DNA from: Bradyrhizobium sp. WD16
GTDB lineage: Bacteria; Pseudomonadota; Alphaproteobacteria; Rhizobiales; Xanthobacteraceae
Direction of reading: 5' to 3'
DNA length: 64,000 bases
Assembly: GCF_024181725.1 (NCBI RefSeq)
Contig: NZ_CP028908.1
Coordinates: 5,011,501 to 5,075,500 of the forward strand
The notes below the pieces were generated by a model. The model was not told the DNA's origin. It did no database searches and saw nothing but the letters and a program-made list of their open reading frames with translations. Below, piece by piece: positions 8,489 to 16,066 of this stretch (positions within the stretch are counted from its first letter, which is position 1; every line of letters starts with the position of its first letter). A program made the translations under genes and the position numbers.

Positions 8489-9028
8489 ATGACAAACGCC
8501 GATGTCCTCCGAGGGCGCCGGGCTCTTGCCGGTTGCGCCGTTGCCCTGCTCTGCAGCGTCTCCGCCGCCGCCGCGGCGAGCGCCGATCCGGCGCCGGCCA
8601 GGATCGCGGTATTCGGCTTCGAACTCGACGATTTCAGTGGCGGCGCCGGTCTTGCCGGCAATTCCGCCGCCGATCGTCGCTACCTCGATCAGGCCACCAG
8701 CGAGGCGCGCCGGCTTCTCGCCCAGTCCGGCCGTTACAGTCTGGTCGAGGTCTCGGCCGCCGAGGACGAGGCCGCCAAGGAGCACACGCTCCACCAATGC
8801 CATGGTTGCGAGGCCGCCATCGCCTTCAAGCTCGGCGCCGAACAATCCTTTGTCGGCGTCGTGACGCGGATCAGCCGGACGGATTACGCGGTGCGCTTCG
8901 AGATCCGCGACGCGCGGAGCGGCGACCTGATCCGCGCCCAGAACAGCGATCTGCGGCTCGGCGCCGACTACTCCTGGTCGCGCGGTGCGGCCGCGCTGAT
9001 CGAAAGCGGCCTGCTCGGGGCGCCATGA
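8489..9028 (+). CDS. DUF3280/DUF2380-like exported protein, second copy
   Basis: 179 residues from the ATG at 8489, which follows GAGGGAACGACC; signal peptide to about residue 30 (SAAAAASADPAP). Contains RIAVFGFELDDFSGG, a CHGCEAAIAFKLGAEQ segment with paired Cys, and FVGVVTRISRTDYAVRFEI. It resembles its upstream neighbour in layout (VFGFE/VVDFD opening, then a Cys pair, then a conserved VGGV/VGVV strand), so the two may have arisen by duplication. Role unknown; co-transcription with the preceding gene is likely. Confidence 0.6.
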   Translation: MTNADVLRGRRALAGCAVALLCSVSAAAAASADPAPARIAVFGFELDDFSGGAGLAGNSAADRRYLDQATSEARRLLAQSGRYSLVEVSAAEDEAAKEHTLHQCHGCEAAIAFKLGAEQSFVGVVTRISRTDYAVRFEIRDARSGDLIRAQNSDLRLGADYSWSRGAAALIESGLLGAP

Positions 9029-9058
9029 GGGGCGCCCGCCGCCCCGCCGTCCGGACGC

Positions 9059-9511
9059 TCAGCACGTGACGAGGTCGGTGTGTCCGAAGCCCTTGGCGTA
9101 GTCGAGCACGGAGATGACGACCGGGGTCAGGCGGAAGATGCGGACCTCCTCGGGGGTCGGCATCGAAACCGGCAGCGAGGTCTGCTCGGGATATTTCGAG
9201 GGCAGCAGCTGCAGCACTTTGGCCGCCTCACTCCGATCCGAGACCACCTGCGCGTGCGCCGCCATCGACAGGCCGGTGATCGCCATGATGTCCGGCGTAT
9301 CGTGATCGATGGTCAATGACACCCGGTCATCGCCCGCCAGATTCGCCGCCTTCTGGCTTTCCAGGCCGCAGAGGAAATAGAGGGTCAGGCCGTCATTGAC
9401 GTAACCGACCGTGGTCGCCTGCGGCCAGCCGTCGGGCCGCAACGTGGCAATGGTCATGATCCGGTGCTGATCCAGCAGGTTCAGGATCTTCTGCCTGAGC
9501 TCCTGGTCCAT
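9059..9511 (-). CDS. Pyridoxamine 5'-phosphate oxidase-like flavin protein
   Basis: 150 residues from the ATG at 9511, which follows GGAGAAAAGTC; an in-frame start at 9577 would add an unlike segment. The split-barrel pattern is clear: IMTIATLRPDGWPQATTVGYVNDGLTLYFLC, then SQKAANLAGDDRVSLTID and the acidic middle. Such proteins bind FMN, F420 or haem; the cofactor here cannot be told. Monocistronic, convergent with the exported protein at 8489 with a 30-base gap. Confidence 0.8.
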   Translation of the reverse strand: MDQELRQKILNLLDQHRIMTIATLRPDGWPQATTVGYVNDGLTLYFLCGLESQKAANLAGDDRVSLTIDHDTPDIMAITGLSMAAHAQVVSDRSEAAKVLQLLPSKYPEQTSLPVSMPTPEEVRIFRLTPVVISVLDYAKGFGHTDLVTC

Positions 9512-9692
9512 GACTTTTCTCCGCCGCTCGACGCCGGTCCAGGATAGGAGGGACGAAACGCCCCGGGATTGAGGCATCGCAAGGCGGCGGAGGCCCCGCG
9601 AGGTCGGTCCGGAACGGCCCCAAAAGACCTATTTTGCGCGGCAACCAAAAGGCTTATGGTCCGCGCCTCATCTCCCGCCAGGACCATTGGTA

Positions 9693-10937
9693 ATGACCCG
9701 ACTTTCGCTGCCCAAACACAAGATTCGCGTCCTTCTCCTCGAGGGCATCAACGAAAGCGCCGTCAACTTTTTGGCCGAAAACGGCTATTCCTCGGTCGAG
9801 CGGCTGACCAAGGCGCTCGATGCCCAGGCGCTGAAGGACGCGGTCAAGGGGGTCCACCTGCTCGGCATCCGTTCCCGCAGCCAGGTCACCGAGGACATTC
9901 TCGCCGCCGGCGACCGCCTGCTGACGGTCGGCTGCTTCTCGGTCGGCACCAACCAGATCGACCTCGACGCCGCGCGGCGGCGGGGCATTCCGGTGTTCAA
10001 TGCGCCCTATGCCAACACCCGCAGCGTGGCTGAACTGACCATCGGCGAGATCGTCATGCTGATGCGGCGGATCTTTCCCCGCTCGGTGGCGGCCCATTCC
10101 GGCGGCTGGGACAAGTCGGCCGCCGGCAGCCGCGAGGTCCGCGGCAAGACGCTGGGCATTGTCGGCTACGGCAATATCGGCTCGCAGCTGTCGAACCTTG
10201 CCGAATCCATGGGGATGCGGGTGGTCTTCTTCGACCTGACCGACAAGCTCCGCCACGGCAACACCGAGCCGACGGCCAGCCTCGACGAGCTCCTCGCCGT
10301 CAGCGACGTCGTCTCCCTGCACGTGCCGGAGACCGCCCAGACCTTCGGCATGATCGGCCAGCGCGAGATCGCCCGGATGAAACCGGGTGCCTTCCTGATC
10401 AACAACAGCCGCGGCACCGTGGTCGACCTAGATGCCCTGGCCGAGGCCCTCAAATCGGGCCATCTCGCCGGCGCCGCCATCGACGTCTTCCCCGTCGAGC
10501 CGGTCTCCAATGCCGATCGCCTGGCGACGCCGCTCCAGGGGATTGCCAACGTCATCCTGACCCCGCATGTCGGCGGCTCGACCGAGGAAGCCCAGGACCG
10601 GATCGGCATCGAGGTCGCCCGCAAGCTGGTGGAATATTCCGACGTCGGCTCGACCCTGGGCGCGGTCAACTTTCCCCAGGTCCAGCTCCCGCCCCGGCCC
10701 AGCGGCACCCGCTTCATCCACATCCACGGCGACGTGCCGGGCGTCATGGGAAAGCTGAACGACATCGTCTCCGACCACGGCATCAACATCGCCGCCCAAT
10801 ATCTGCAGACCGACGGCGGCATCGGCTATGTGGTGCTGGAGACCGATGGCGCCGTCCGTGACCCGGAAGGCGTCCTCGAGGAGATGCGCGCGGTTCAGGG
10901 CACCATCCGCGCCCGCCTGCTCTACGAGCCGGACTGA
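9693..10937 (+). CDS. serA: D-3-phosphoglycerate dehydrogenase
   Basis: 414 residues, close to the E. coli SerA length, catalysing the first step of serine synthesis in the cytoplasm. NAD site GYGNIGSQL, catalytic Arg in NNSRGTVVDLDAL, Glu in IDVFPVEP and His in TPHVGGSTEEAQ are all present. A C-terminal ACT domain (IHIHGDVPGVMGKLNDIV) is the serine-sensing module. I chose the ATG at 9693 over the TTG at 9687 because of the CCAGGA spacing. SerA is normally the short, 410-residue form with ACT, as seen here. Followed by a hydrolase gene after 18 bases. Confidence 0.93.
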   Translation: MTRLSLPKHKIRVLLLEGINESAVNFLAENGYSSVERLTKALDAQALKDAVKGVHLLGIRSRSQVTEDILAAGDRLLTVGCFSVGTNQIDLDAARRRGIPVFNAPYANTRSVAELTIGEIVMLMRRIFPRSVAAHSGGWDKSAAGSREVRGKTLGIVGYGNIGSQLSNLAESMGMRVVFFDLTDKLRHGNTEPTASLDELLAVSDVVSLHVPETAQTFGMIGQREIARMKPGAFLINNSRGTVVDLDALAEALKSGHLAGAAIDVFPVEPVSNADRLATPLQGIANVILTPHVGGSTEEAQDRIGIEVARKLVEYSDVGSTLGAVNFPQVQLPPRPSGTRFIHIHGDVPGVMGKLNDIVSDHGINIAAQYLQTDGGIGYVVLETDGAVRDPEGVLEEMRAVQGTIRARLLYEPD

Positions 10938-10955
10938 GGCGACGGCGCCGATCGG

Positions 10956-11630
10956 ATGCCGATCAATGCAAGCGCTGCCGAGGCGAACCCGGGCGGCGGG
11001 GTCGTGCTGCTTCACGGCATCGCCCGCAGTTCGCGCGCCTTCGGCCGCCTGGAGCGGACGCTGACCGAGGCCGGCTTCGCCGTCCTCAATCTCGACTATC
11101 CCAGCCGCCGCGCGCGGATCGAAGATCTCGCCGAAACCATTCATGAGGCCATCGACGGCTTTGCGGCGACTGTTCCGGGTGAGATGCATTTCGTCGCCCA
11201 TTCCATGGGCGGACTCCTCGCAAGGGTCTACCTCGCCCGGCACCGTCCGCCGCGCCTCGGCCGCGTGGTGATGCTGGGCACGCCCAATGGCGGCAGCGAG
11301 ATCGCCGACCTGCTCCGCAATTTTCCACCCTTTGGCGCCTTTTTCGGACCGGCCGGTCCGCAGCTTTGCACGCCGCAACATGGCGGCGGCCGGTGGCCAG
11401 CCAGCGACTATCCGGTCGGCATCATCGCCGGCCGGCGCGCCATCGATCCGTTCGGCTATCTGGTGCTGCCGCGGCCCAATGACGGGCGCGTCTCGGTCGC
11501 CAATACCCGGATCGACGGCATGGCCGACCATATCGTCATCGATGCGGCTCATCCCTGGCTGATGACCAATCGCGAAGCCGTGCGCCAGACCCTCAGCTTC
11601 CTGCGCAGGGGTCGTTTCAGTCGGGCGTGA
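10956..11630 (+). CDS. Lipase-like alpha/beta hydrolase
   Basis: 224 residues. Oxyanion loop VLLHGIARSS, nucleophile elbow AHSMGG (Ser83) and the late His in MADHIVIDAAHPWL are visible, with Asp likely near RPNDGRVSV. Short members of this group act on esters or lipids; substrate unknown. No signal peptide. Close behind serA, probably read through from it. Confidence 0.78.
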   Translation: MPINASAAEANPGGGVVLLHGIARSSRAFGRLERTLTEAGFAVLNLDYPSRRARIEDLAETIHEAIDGFAATVPGEMHFVAHSMGGLLARVYLARHRPPRLGRVVMLGTPNGGSEIADLLRNFPPFGAFFGPAGPQLCTPQHGGGRWPASDYPVGIIAGRRAIDPFGYLVLPRPNDGRVSVANTRIDGMADHIVIDAAHPWLMTNREAVRQTLSFLRRGRFSRA

Positions 11631-11820
11631 GAGGCGGTCGGGCGTTTAAAACGTCGACAATTTTTCGCAAATTACCGTATCGGCCAAGTTGTGCCACGGC
11701 CACAATTCGCGTGCTTCGCAGGACAGACGACCGGAACAATCGATACGGGCATTGATTTAACTCAATGCACGACCAGCGCGACCATCCTCACAATCGTCCG
11801 ATCTTCATGGGAGGCATACC

Positions 11821-12018
11821 ATGGTACAGCCCAAGGATTTGGCCCGCGGCAAGCTCGGCACTTCCACCCAGGACCTGAGCGCCATCACCGGAGCGTACAA
11901 CCACACCACCCAGCGCCGCTGGAATGGTCAGGACGCGTCCCTGATCGCGTTCAGCATGAAGAGTTCGACCCAGTTCGACGGCGAAAGTGCCAGCGGCGAA
12001 GGGCCGGACGACAAATAG
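11821..12018 (+). CDS. Candidate graspetide (omega-ester/amide peptide) precursor
   Basis: 65 residues with a strong GGGAGG ribosome site 7 bases before the ATG. It sits 50 bases ahead of a MvdD-like ATP-grasp ligase gene on the same strand, which is the arrangement of precursor and maturase. The C-terminal part is rich in hydroxyl and acidic residues (KSSTQFDGESASGEGPDDK), the residues that such ligases join by ester bonds. No known leader motif such as PFFxxxL is seen, so the leader may bind through another contact. I see no homolog by eye; assignment rests on context and composition. Confidence 0.6.
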   Translation: MVQPKDLARGKLGTSTQDLSAITGAYNHTTQRRWNGQDASLIAFSMKSSTQFDGESASGEGPDDK

Positions 12019-12068
12019 CCGTCGGTCCGGCTCCACTCGCGACCGTTGGCAATTTCTTCCGATATCCG

Positions 12069-13067
12069 GTGCGAGTGCCGCAGGACCAGATCCCGCGAGG
12101 CGACGTGCTGCTGATCTACACCACCTCTTTCGATACGACCGTCGACCTGTTGATGCACCGCATGGGAACCCAGCAGTGCTTCCGGTACAATTTCGACCTG
12201 TGGCGCGACTACAAGCTCGATCTCGACGGCATCGGCTTCCGCATCGAGGATCCGACCGGCCGCCGGATCGACCAGGACACGGTCTCGAAAGTCTATTACC
12301 GCAAGCCTTTCACGACCCGCGACATCGACGCCCGCATCGAGATCAGCGACCAGGACGGCTATTGCGAAGCCGAGTTATGGTACGCGCTTCGCGATCTCAC
12401 CAACCTGCTCTGGGGCATGGACAAACTCGTTCTGGTCGAACCCCGCGCCGACATGCGGATCGGTAAATTCGTCCAGATGCGCCTCGCCAGGCGCTACTTC
12501 CAGGTTCCCGACTATCACTTCGGCTACGGTCGTCCTGGCCCATTTCTGCAACGCGAGGCCGTGGTCAAGAGCCTCACGCTCGAGCCGGTCGCCGGCAAAA
12601 CCGCCCCCCGCGTCATCTACACGACCCGCGTCGCGGAAACGGAGCTGTCGCCCGCTTTCCCCTGGTTCATCCAGGATTATGTGGCTGCCAGCAAGGACGT
12701 CACCGTCGCTTTCGTCCGGGATCGCGTGTTCGCGTTCGAACTCGATCGAGACGCGTTCGTCAAGCGCACCGCCGACTGGCGCGAATTGCCGGTCGAGGCC
12801 ACTGCGGCGCAATGGCGCCCGCACCCGCTCGACGCCGCGGTCGAACGCGCCGTCTTCGGCTTCATGGCGGAGCTCGGCCTGCATTACGGCCGTCTCGACT
12901 TCCTGCTCGAGGCCGGGCGTTACATCTTTCTCGAGGTCAATCCCAATGGGCAATGGGGCTGGCTCGATGCCAACGGCGACTACGGACTGCTCGACAAGAT
13001 GCTCGAGGAACTGTCGCCGCAGACGCCGTGCCATCCGCTTCCGCGGCTCGGCCGCATCGGCATCTGA
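12069..13067 (+). CDS. MvdD/PsnB-like ATP-grasp peptide ligase
   Basis: About 332 residues if started at the GTG at 12069 (another GTG at 12075). The N-terminal fold VLLIYTTSFDTTVDLLMHRM matches the pre-ATP-grasp domain of microviridin/graspetide ligases. The ATP-grasp core follows: KFVQMRLARRYFQVPDYHF, QREAVVKSL, FIQDYVAASKDVTV and the metal-binding stretch FLEVNPNGQWGWLDANGDYG. The RLDFLLE ... EVNPNGQ pattern gives Asp, Glu and Asn for the magnesium site. Likely joins Ser/Thr to Asp/Glu in the small peptide encoded just upstream. No ribosome site is obvious; translation may be coupled. No exporter or acetyltransferase is next to it. Confidence 0.8.
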   Translation: MRVPQDQIPRGDVLLIYTTSFDTTVDLLMHRMGTQQCFRYNFDLWRDYKLDLDGIGFRIEDPTGRRIDQDTVSKVYYRKPFTTRDIDARIEISDQDGYCEAELWYALRDLTNLLWGMDKLVLVEPRADMRIGKFVQMRLARRYFQVPDYHFGYGRPGPFLQREAVVKSLTLEPVAGKTAPRVIYTTRVAETELSPAFPWFIQDYVAASKDVTVAFVRDRVFAFELDRDAFVKRTADWRELPVEATAAQWRPHPLDAAVERAVFGFMAELGLHYGRLDFLLEAGRYIFLEVNPNGQWGWLDANGDYGLLDKMLEELSPQTPCHPLPRLGRIGI

Positions 13068-13212
13068 ACCGTCGCCGCGGCATCGCCGTCGTGCGGCCCG
13101 CCCAAGCGGATCGTGGCGCATGAACGATGGAAGACGAGCGAGGATGTCGCAGCGCGCCAGCAGCCGCGGTCAGCAGCGCGCGGTGCCCTGATCGACGGAA
13201 GGAGCCCGAGGC

Positions 13213-14556
13213 ATGACGGAGACGACCTTCTTCGAAACGTCGCGATCAGCGGTGCAGAAGGCAATCAGTGGCGCGGTCGCCCATCACAGCGCGCATCTGC
13301 CGCCGCCCGAACGGGCCGCAGAATTCGGCGCGGCGTTCGCCCGCTTCGGTGATGCCCGCGTCGTCCTGCTCGGCGAGGCGACCCACGGCAGCTCCGAATT
13401 CTACCGCGCCCGCGCCGCCATCACCCGCGAGCTGATCCTGCATCACGGCTTCAACATCGTCGCCGTGGAGGCGGACTGGCCGGATGCGGCCAAGATCGAC
13501 CGCTATGTCCGTCATCACGAGCCAAAGCCGGCGCGCGACGAGGCCTTCGCGCGCTTCCCGACCTGGATGTGGCGCAACGTCGAAGTGATGGAGTTCCTCG
13601 ACTGGCTGCGCGCCCACAACGAGCCGCTGCCGGCGGCGCGCCGCGCATCCTTCCATGGCCTCGACGTCTACAGCCTGCGCGGCTCGATCAATGCCGTGCT
13701 GGACTATCTCGATCGCGTCGATCCGGCAGCGGCCGCGGCGGCGCAGCGCCGCTACGGCTGCCTCACCCCCTGGCAGGACGAGCCGGCCGGCTATGGCCGG
13801 ACCCTGCTCCGCGGCACCGGCGACCCCTGCGAGGATGCGGTCGCCGCCCAGCTCTCCGAGCTGCTCGACAAGCGCCTCGCCTATATGCGCGACGATGGCG
13901 AGGCGTTCTTCGACGCCGCACAGAACGCCCGCATCGTGCTGGCCGCCGAGCGCTATTACCGCATCATGTATCAGGGCTCGCGCGACTCCTGGAACCTGCG
14001 CGACCGCCACATGTTCGACACCCTGCGGGCCCTGCTCGCCCATCGCGGCAACACGGCCAAGGCCGTGGTGTGGGCGCACAACTCCCACATCGGCAACGCC
14101 GCGGCCACCGCCATGGGCTGGCAAGGCGAATTCAATATCGGCGAGCTCTGCCGCACCGCCTTCGGCGCCGATGCGGTGTTGATCGGCTTCGGCACCGATC
14201 GCGGCACGGTGGCCGCCGCGACCGACTGGGACGAACCCATGGAGGTCAAGTCGGTGCGCCCGGCGCGAGCCGACAGCTACGAATTCGCCTTCCGCAAATC
14301 CGGTCTCGCGCGCGGCCTGACCGACTGGCGAACGGCCCAGAATGGCGAGGTCGCCGCGGTGTTGCGCGAACCGATGCTGGAGCGGGCGATCGGCGTCGTC
14401 TATCGTCCGGAGACCGAACTCGCCAGCCACTATTTCGAAGCCGTGCTGGCGGAACAGTTCGATGCTTATGTCTGGTTCGAGGAGACCCGGGCGGTCACGC
14501 CCCTGCCCGCCGGCCACGCGAACGGCATGCCCGAGACCTATCCCTTCGGCATATAG
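13213..14556 (+). CDS. Erythromycin esterase-like hydrolase
   Basis: 447 residues. Hallmarks of the EreA/EreB fold: LLGEATHGSSEFYRARAAIT, FNIVAVEADWPDAAKIDRYV, WMWRNVEVMEFLDWLRAHN and VWAHNSHIGNA. Catalytic His and Glu of the family lie in GEATHG and VEADW. Members hydrolyse macrolide lactones in some bacteria, but most are of unknown substrate, and an ester- or amide-linked peptide such as a graspetide would be an untested alternative. The ribosome site is GGAAGGAGCC. It ends 36 bases before a CTAG-bounded palindrome. Confidence 0.83.
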   Translation: MTETTFFETSRSAVQKAISGAVAHHSAHLPPPERAAEFGAAFARFGDARVVLLGEATHGSSEFYRARAAITRELILHHGFNIVAVEADWPDAAKIDRYVRHHEPKPARDEAFARFPTWMWRNVEVMEFLDWLRAHNEPLPAARRASFHGLDVYSLRGSINAVLDYLDRVDPAAAAAAQRRYGCLTPWQDEPAGYGRTLLRGTGDPCEDAVAAQLSELLDKRLAYMRDDGEAFFDAAQNARIVLAAERYYRIMYQGSRDSWNLRDRHMFDTLRALLAHRGNTAKAVVWAHNSHIGNAAATAMGWQGEFNIGELCRTAFGADAVLIGFGTDRGTVAAATDWDEPMEVKSVRPARADSYEFAFRKSGLARGLTDWRTAQNGEVAAVLREPMLERAIGVVYRPETELASHYFEAVLAEQFDAYVWFEETRAVTPLPAGHANGMPETYPFGI

Positions 14557-14592
14557 CGACGCGGCGCGCCGGCGATGCCAGCCCAAGCGCGG

Positions 14593-14669
14593 CTAGTGTC
14601 CTGTCTCCGAATTACCGTAGCAAGCGGCTTGCCGCAAAGGCGGCAGGCAATTGCGAGACGCCACACTAG
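14593..14669. repeat. Chimeric A/B CTAG-bounded palindrome
   Basis: Left part is the left arm of type A (CTAGTGTCCTGTCTCCGAAT), right part is the right arm of type B ending GCGAGACGCCACACTAG. The internal A-right/B-left portion is missing, as expected from deletion within an A-B pair. Fills the gap between convergent genes; its right CTAG holds the stop codon of the next gene. Confidence 0.8.
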
Positions 14670-15481
14670 CCGAAGGCGCGCTCGATGGCCGCGACCAGCT
14701 TGCCGGCGTCGGCGTCATAGAGCGCCGCCGTATTCATCGGATTGATCTCGACGATCTTCCACGCGCCTGCCGACAGGCACACGTCCAGCACATAGGCCTC
14801 CGCCGGCGCCCATCGCGCGGCCATCTCTTCGCCGAAGCGGACGGCTTCGTCACCAGCCGCCTGACAGAGCTGACCGGCACCGTCGCCATAAGCGCTTGCC
14901 GTCGCGACGCGCCCCCGCACGATCCAGAGCCGGACTTCACATGCGATCTCCTTCGGCGAACACCATAGTACCTCGGTCTTCTCGGTCAGCCGCGCGCGCC
15001 GCGGCCGCTCGCGGCCGAGCAGCGATCTTCGCCAGTCGTCGAGCGCGCTGCGCCGCATCACGACACCGTCAAAATACTTCTTGTGGGCCGCAGGCTTGAT
15101 GAAGAACGGATCGATTGCGGGTTGTGCCGCCGCAAAGGTCGCGAAGCTGGCGTCCGAATTGAGCATGTGAGGCCGCCAGTGCCACAGGCAATCGTGGATG
15201 CTCCAGTGGTCAACGGCGAAACAGCCGGGCCGCCATCCCTTGCGCGCCGCGATCTCGGCCAATTCAAAGCTGCCGAAGATGATCACCTTACCGGCGGGGG
15301 TTATGTCCGGCGCGAGTTGTCCGTTCGCCGGATCTATGGCATGCTCGCTATACGGCGTTCCTGACCGCTGGAGTGCACGCGCGATCGCCTCCAGCCCGGG
15401 TTCTCGACAACTTGGTTCTCGACAACTTGCTTCTCGATGATCTGGCTCTCGATCGAACGAGGTCTGTAGAACCCAATGCAT
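14666..15481 (-). CDS. R2K-type ATP-grasp protein
   Basis: 271 residues from the ATG at 15481 (MHWVLQTSFDREPD); an upstream in-frame start at 15532 adds an unlike N-terminus. The layout fits ATP-grasp R2K clade proteins (formerly DUF4343): PFFIKPAAHKKYFDGVV (Lys pair), WCSPKEIACEVRLWIVRG, YVLDVCLSAGAWKIVEINPMNTAALYDAD, with EINP as the metal site. Such enzymes form amide bonds; the R2K group is found in peptide-modification and phage loci. Divergent from the candidate precursor at 15667. Its TAG stop lies in the CTAG end of the adjacent palindrome. An internal tandem repeat (REASCREPSCREP) marks the N-terminus. Confidence 0.7.
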   Translation of the reverse strand: MHWVLQTSFDREPDHREASCREPSCREPGLEAIARALQRSGTPYSEHAIDPANGQLAPDITPAGKVIIFGSFELAEIAARKGWRPGCFAVDHWSIHDCLWHWRPHMLNSDASFATFAAAQPAIDPFFIKPAAHKKYFDGVVMRRSALDDWRRSLLGRERPRRARLTEKTEVLWCSPKEIACEVRLWIVRGRVATASAYGDGAGQLCQAAGDEAVRFGEEMAARWAPAEAYVLDVCLSAGAWKIVEINPMNTAALYDADAGKLVAAIERAFG

Positions 15482-15666
15482 CGCAGCATTCCCACGCTTC
15501 GCCGGACAGCACGTTCTGCGAACCCGACGCAACCGTCCTCGAGAACCGCATCGGATACGGATGCCACAACCATGGCATGATAAACCCTTACGCTTCTCTC
15601 ACCACCGGATGAGACAAATTCAATAAATACGTCATCTGTCCCAGCTCTGCTCGAACGGAGGTTCCC

Positions 15667-15849
15667 ATGCTCGACGTTGCGACTTCGGCCCGGAAGACCA
15701 CTGCCCTGGAAGTAGATGGAACCGATCAACGCCCAACGCGGATGGTGTATGTGCTGCCGGCGGCGCTGCAACGCCCGCGGGATCTGCCGATCGACAATCA
15801 CCTCGACAGCGAAGGCGTCACCTCGAAGGTCTACAACTGTTGCTATTGA
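15667..15849 (+). CDS. Candidate lanthipeptide precursor
   Basis: 60 residues, GGAGG ribosome site 7 bases before the ATG, upstream of the lanthipeptide synthetase gene on the same strand. The leader is mixed and acidic (TALEVDGTDQRPTR, PAALQRPRDLP). The C-terminal end DSEGVTSKVYNCCY gives Ser, Thr, Ser and two Cys, enough for up to two (methyl)lanthionine rings. No double-Gly cleavage motif is present, matching the ABC exporter's lack of a peptidase domain. No similarity to named lantibiotics seen; the call is from context and residues. Confidence 0.6.
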   Translation: MLDVATSARKTTALEVDGTDQRPTRMVYVLPAALQRPRDLPIDNHLDSEGVTSKVYNCCY

Positions 15850-15927
15850 CGGCACCGCCCGGTTCAGGATGTGGCCCGCGACCGGAATTCCGGCACGGGT
15901 CGCACTCCGGGCCGGTTGGTCTTTGCT

Positions 15928-15978
15928 GCAGTTTGGACTTTACCGCAGTTTGGATTTTGCCGCAGTTCGGATTTTGCC
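15928..15978 (+). repeat. 17-bp tandem repeat, three copies
   Basis: GCAGTTTGGACTTTACC, GCAGTTTGGATTTTGCC and GCAGTTCGGATTTTGCC follow each other without gaps (15928-15944, 15945-15961, 15962-15978), just before the lanthipeptide synthetase reading frame. The repeat is not a multiple of three bases, so it is unlikely to be coding. Possible regulator-binding iterons or a slippage product. Confidence 0.7.
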
Positions 15979-16066
15979 CCAATAGTCCGAGGCCGTCGTT
16001 CGGTCCGAGACAAAATCGTTTGCGCGGGGGGCTCACCTGCTCTCCTCCGAGCTGACACGCGAGGAA

